The notes below the pieces were generated by a model. The model was not told where the DNA came from and ran no database searches. It worked only from the letters and a program-made list of their open reading frames with translations. From assembly GCA_009726075.1 (NCBI GenBank), contig WLND01000045.1, forward strand, positions 1-8,530: 8,530 bases of DNA, in the 5' to 3' direction. The position numbers were made by a program, and so were the translations under genes. How positions within the stretch are numbered: the first letter of the stretch is position 1; each line of letters starts with the position of its first letter. The stretch comes from Actinomycetota bacterium. GTDB lineage: Bacteria; Actinomycetota; Actinomycetes; S36-B12. Positions 6,475 through 8,530 of the stretch are shown piece by piece.

Positions 6475-7485
6475 CTACGAGCGCCTGAAACCTCCTCCGT
6501 CGTAGACGAAGGAGGCCGTGCGCCCGGAGGTGAGGTCGATGTCGACCGCCTGTGCCGGCAGCGAGTCGATGAAGTCGTTCGTGCGGCGCCCGGAGGTGAA
6601 CAGCACCGCGCTCGTCGGCGCGTTCATGGCACGCCTCGTGCCCGGCGCCAGCTGGCTGGCACCGACGGCGCCGATGCTCGTAGACCCATTGACGTTGACG
6701 CCACTGAACAGACCCATGAGGGCTACCGCTGTGCTGTTGTTCACCAGGTTCACGGCGCCGTCGGTGCCTGAACCAGTCGTGGAGAGCGTGTTGTCGACGC
6801 CAAGGACGACCGACTGCCCCAGGTTCACGGGGGCCAATCCGTTGGGCGCAATTCGCGTCTGACTCGGGCCGGCTACGAAGGCGGCCAGGTCCGGTCCGAG
6901 AACGAACACCATCGACTGCATTGGGCTAGCACTCGCCCAAACGACTTGGGCACCTGCTCGCGAGCCTGCGGCAACGGCGAAATTGAAGCCCACCTGGCGC
7001 ATCATCTGGATGGCGTCGGAGCTCGCGCTGATGGTCACTACCGTGCCGTCTTGCGAGACAGTGTCCGGGCCGGGGCCGCCGACCACCTTGTCGGTGCCCA
7101 TGGCGCCGAAGATCTGGTCTGCACCGGGGCCACCTGCGAGGAAGTCATCACCGGTTTCGCCGTGCAGCTGATCGATACCGGCGCCGCCCGAAACGCTGTC
7201 GTTGCCCTCGCCCGCGAGGACGACGTCGTTGCCGGGCCCCCCGAAGATCACGTCGGCTCCTGGTGAACCGCAGACGAGGTCGTTGCCCTCGCCGGCCATG
7301 ACCCTGCCACGTCCGGTGAGCACGATCACGTCATCACCGGGAGTCCCGGTTATCGTTCCGCGGTGCTGCGCGACGGTCGCGGTCTTGCCCAGGCACGTCA
7401 GCTCGACGGCGGCTGCGGGCTCAGCGAGGGTCAGGCTGCTAGCGGCGATGACGACACATACAACAGGGACACCGAACATGCGCAT
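6475..7485 (-). CDS. Secreted protein with RTX-type calcium-binding repeats
   Basis: 336 residues. Residues 1-26 form a Sec signal peptide: Met-Arg, a hydrophobic core, then EPAAA, with probable cleavage after Ala26. Residues about 47-144 hold about ten nine-residue repeats of the GGxGxDxux kind (for example GGPGNDVVL, AGEGNDSVS, GGAGIDQLH), which in RTX proteins wind into a parallel beta-roll that binds calcium. Cys31 and Cys72 might pair outside the cell. The remaining 190 or so residues (145-336) are Ser-, Ala-, Val- and Asn-rich and beta-like, with segments such as VVLGVDNTLSTTG; I do not recognise this domain. No toxin or enzyme motif is visible and no type I secretion genes are nearby, so Sec export is more likely than the classical RTX route. 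Start ATG 7485 has no ribosome site; a -10-like element six bases upstream suggests a leaderless mRNA. ATG 7479 is an alternative. Confidence 0.85.
   Translation of the reverse strand: MRMFGVPVVCVVIAASSLTLAEPAAAVELTCLGKTATVAQHRGTITGTPGDDVIVLTGRGRVMAGEGNDLVCGSPGADVIFGGPGNDVVLAGEGNDSVSGGAGIDQLHGETGDDFLAGGPGADQIFGAMGTDKVVGGPGPDTVSQDGTVVTISASSDAIQMMRQVGFNFAVAAGSRAGAQVVWASASPMQSMVFVLGPDLAAFVAGPSQTRIAPNGLAPVNLGQSVVLGVDNTLSTTGSGTDGAVNLVNNSTAVALMGLFSGVNVNGSTSIGAVGASQLAPGTRRAMNAPTSAVLFTSGRRTNDFIDSLPAQAVDIDLTSGRTASFVYDGGGFRRS
7054..7347 (-). repeat. RTX nonapeptide repeat block
   Basis: This DNA encodes residues 47-144 of the secreted protein: about ten tandem 27-bp units with Gly and Asp codons at fixed places. 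The units differ in sequence, so it is an old protein-level repeat and not a recent DNA tandem array. Confidence 0.8.
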
Positions 7486-7491
7486 CGCGCG

Positions 7492-7500
7492 ATTATGGCA
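7492..7500 (-). promoter_or_regulatory. Extended -10 promoter of the RTX gene, leaderless
   Basis: On the minus strand TGCCATAAT reads as an extended -10 (TGN plus CATAAT). It ends six bases before ATG 7485, so transcription would start at or next to the A of the start codon. No good -35 is present (CCGTCC at 17-nt spacing). A lack of any Shine-Dalgarno sequence fits a leaderless transcript, which is common in actinobacteria. Confidence 0.5.
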
Positions 7501-7502
7501 GA

Positions 7503-7523
7503 CGTCCGTGGTGAGGACGGACG
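7503..7523. promoter_or_regulatory. Inverted repeat next to the RTX promoter, possible operator
   Basis: CGTCCGT and ACGGACG are perfect 7-bp inverted arms around GGTGAGG. The element starts 3 nt upstream of the extended -10, where a -35 would be. A dimeric regulator binding here would block or activate the promoter. The sequence of the arms is seen; the role is inferred. Confidence 0.4.
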
Positions 7524-7588
7524 AGATGCAGACCTGCCCGGAGACATTGGGGTCGCCCTCGAAGCCGGAGAAACGAGCCGACTCCGAT

Positions 7589-8014
7589 TCAGGGCCACAC
7601 GGCGCGGCGGGAGGTTATGCGGTAGTGGTTTCCTGAGGGATCGCGGAAGCCGAAGTCGACCCCGTAGACCTGCTCCACCGGCTCACCCATGGTTTCCACG
7701 CCGGCGGCGACCAAGTGGTCGTAGGCGGCTCGGACGTCGTCGGTGGTGAAGAACAGTGCAGTGGCAAAGCCCTTCGTCATGAGGTCATGAAGTTGGGAGC
7801 CAGTGGCGTCGTCCAAGACGGGCTGGCCGGGGATCGCCATGAGGACGATGTCGGTGCCGGCTTGGTCCCTGGGGCCGACTGTGACCCATCTGAAGTTGCC
7901 GAGCTCGGGGACGGTGACGTCCTCCTTGACCTCGAACCCGACCTTGTCGATCCAGAAGGCGACGGCCTCGTCCTGGTCGCGGACCCATACCTGCGTCGTG
8001 GCGAGTGTCAGCAT
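7589..8014 (-). CDS. VOC-superfamily (glyoxalase/bleomycin resistance fold) protein
   Basis: 141 residues, the usual length for a single-unit VOC protein built from two beta-alpha-beta-beta-beta modules. The first module starts TTQVWVRDQDEAVAFWIDKVGFEV (residues 6-29). The second starts near ATALFFTTDDVRAAYDHLVAAGV and ends GVDFGFRDPSGNHYRI (118-133). Gln8 lies where the first metal ligand often sits. The final metal-binding Glu expected three residues after DPxGN is Arg132, so metal use is doubtful or altered. Members include glyoxalase I, dioxygenases and antibiotic-binding proteins; the sequence does not say which. ATG 8014 is secure because GGAGG lies 5 nt upstream. It is on the same strand as the RTX gene, but a 103-nt gap with a separate promoter suggests independent expression. 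It probably has no part in RiPP synthesis; self-resistance by product binding is only a remote option. Confidence 0.88.
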   Translation of the reverse strand: MLTLATTQVWVRDQDEAVAFWIDKVGFEVKEDVTVPELGNFRWVTVGPRDQAGTDIVLMAIPGQPVLDDATGSQLHDLMTKGFATALFFTTDDVRAAYDHLVAAGVETMGEPVEQVYGVDFGFRDPSGNHYRITSRRAVWP

Positions 8015-8019
8015 TGTTT

Positions 8020-8024
8020 CCTCC
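8020..8024 (-). promoter_or_regulatory. Strong ribosome binding site of the VOC gene
   Basis: GGAGG on the minus strand, 5 nt before ATG 8014; this is the best Shine-Dalgarno sequence in the window and fixes the start. Confidence 0.8.
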
Positions 8025-8049
8025 GGGATCGGTCCGCCTAGACCTGGAG

Positions 8050-8079
8050 ATCCTAAGGGGAGAGGGGAACCGCTGTCGT
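8050..8079 (-). promoter_or_regulatory. Possible promoter of the VOC gene
   Basis: On the minus strand ACGACA (8074-8079) and TAGGAT (8050-8055) are 18 nt apart. TAGGAT is a good actinobacterial -10; ACGACA keeps the GACA of TTGACA. Transcription would start near 8043 and give a leader of about 30 nt that includes the GGAGG site. Confidence 0.4.
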
Positions 8080-8395
8080 CTCAGCTCATGCGCGTCCGCG
8101 CCGTACCGGACACCCTTCGGAGCGCAGTGGGCCCCGACTGCCCGCCGGCGCACGCGGCTCCGAGGAGCCCTTCAACCGGTATGCAACCGGTCGCCGACGT
8201 GATCGAGGCCTGGGCGGGTCGGGGATCGTCCGGGCGGCCTCGGCGGCCGTGGTGCTGGATCCGCCCATGGAATTCAATGGGGTGGTGTTGATGGATGTCC
8301 CGGCGATCTCGGCGACCCTTCGATACGACCAGTGCATCACATCGCATCGCATCGCCGGGTCGGGATTCGATTCGCGCGCGCCGTAGTCCGCCCCT
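8080..8395. other. Stretch with no confident gene
   Basis: No frame here has a good start, ribosome site and recognisable product together. Two opposed frames look partly coding and share their third positions, so at most one is real. One is a plus-strand frame ending at TAG 8384-8386, with a hydrophobic segment ASAAVVLDPPMEFNGVVLMD. The other is a minus-strand frame from ATG 8352 or 8337, containing SYRRVAEIAGTSINT, which resembles the helix-turn-helix of sigma-70 region 4. The region may be a decayed gene or plain spacer. Short CATCG repeats (8341-8355) are also present. Confidence 0.35.
8173..8191. repeat. 8-bp direct repeat around ATG
   Basis: CAACCGGT occurs at 8173-8180 and 8184-8191, separated by ATG. 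Each copy contains the palindrome ACCGGT, so the pair could be tandem protein sites on an 11-bp period. It lies about 95 bp upstream of the proposed VOC promoter. Confidence 0.35.
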
Positions 8396-8530
8396 TCATT
8401 TGCGGGGGGCCGTGACCTGCGTGGAGCCTGAGGCCCCTTCCCCGACCGCGTTGATCGGTGTCACGGTGAAGGAGTAGAGGGCCAGGTGCTTCGGGTTCGT
8501 CGTCGTGACCTGCCTCAGGTACGTGACCGA
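8396..8530 (-). CDS. C-terminal end of a fibronectin type III domain protein, 5' part missing
   Basis: The last 44 codons of a minus-strand gene whose start is beyond the right edge; the stop TGA is at 8396-8398. The segment LALYSFTVTPINAVGEG matches the end of a fibronectin type III domain, where Y-x-F-x-V-x-A-x-N-x-x-G is the typical pattern. It is followed by ASGSTQVTAPRK, the usual last strand and short tail. Such domains occur in secreted actinobacterial hydrolases and surface proteins as spacers or binding modules. Nothing of the main functional part is visible. The gene points toward the VOC gene, about 380 nt away. Confidence 0.8.
   Translation of the reverse strand, partial: SVTYLRQVTTTNPKHLALYSFTVTPINAVGEGASGSTQVTAPRK

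Noticed and set aside
7566..7586. CGGAG-N11-CTCCG inverted repeat downstream of the VOC gene as a terminator
   Set aside because: The arms are only 5 bp with a long loop and no T-tract, so it is not distinguishable from chance in GC-rich DNA.
8355..8385. TTCGA-containing sequence resembling a tRNA T-loop
   Set aside because: The flanking bases do not form a 5-bp T-stem, and no anticodon or acceptor stem is present.
8295..8477. Small plus-strand frame near the right edge
   Set aside because: It overlaps the fibronectin III reading frame on the other strand, is Arg/Ser/Pro-rich and has no ribosome site.
1..8530. CRISPR arrays, insertion sequences, rRNA or tRNA genes
   Set aside because: No regularly spaced direct repeats, transposase-like proteins, terminal inverted repeats or RNA gene signatures were seen on either strand.

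Overview
The window is GC-rich DNA with mostly G or C at third codon positions, GTG starts, short gaps and one likely leaderless gene. This points to a high-GC actinobacterium (Actinomycetota). Nothing visible fixes the genus.

The left 5.1 kb (1-5143) looks like part of a biosynthetic locus for a ribosomally made, post-translationally modified peptide (RiPP). At the left edge is a plus-strand sulfotransferase whose C-terminus carries a PqqD-like domain, the fold RiPP enzymes use to bind leader peptides. It faces a minus-strand gene for a 750-residue fusion: an N-terminal leader-binding/E1-like part with two CxxC zinc pairs, then a YcaO domain. This is the layout of azoline-forming cyclodehydratases. 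The fusion gene sits 8 nt downstream of a NarL/LuxR-type response regulator gene, with its Shine-Dalgarno sequence overlapping the regulator's stop codon, so the two very probably form an operon. A four-helix membrane histidine kinase gene is divergent from the regulator and is its likely partner. The simplest model is that the two-component pair controls modification of a peptide that is cyclised by the YcaO fusion and sulfated by the sulfotransferase. No precursor gene, azoline dehydrogenase or dedicated protease is visible; they may lie left of the window.

After a convergent junction with a good stem-loop (5140-5158) come minus-strand genes: an MFS transporter (5184-6434), a secreted protein with about ten RTX-type calcium-binding repeats and an unrecognised C-terminal half (6475-7485), and a VOC/glyoxalase-fold protein (7589-8014). 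The transporter could export the RiPP product, but it lies beyond the apparent terminator, so that link is only inference.

From 8015 to 8395 no gene can be assigned with confidence. This stretch holds a plausible promoter for the VOC gene, an 8-bp direct repeat, and overlapping weak open frames. The right edge (8396-8530) holds the last 44 codons of a minus-strand gene ending in a fibronectin type III domain.
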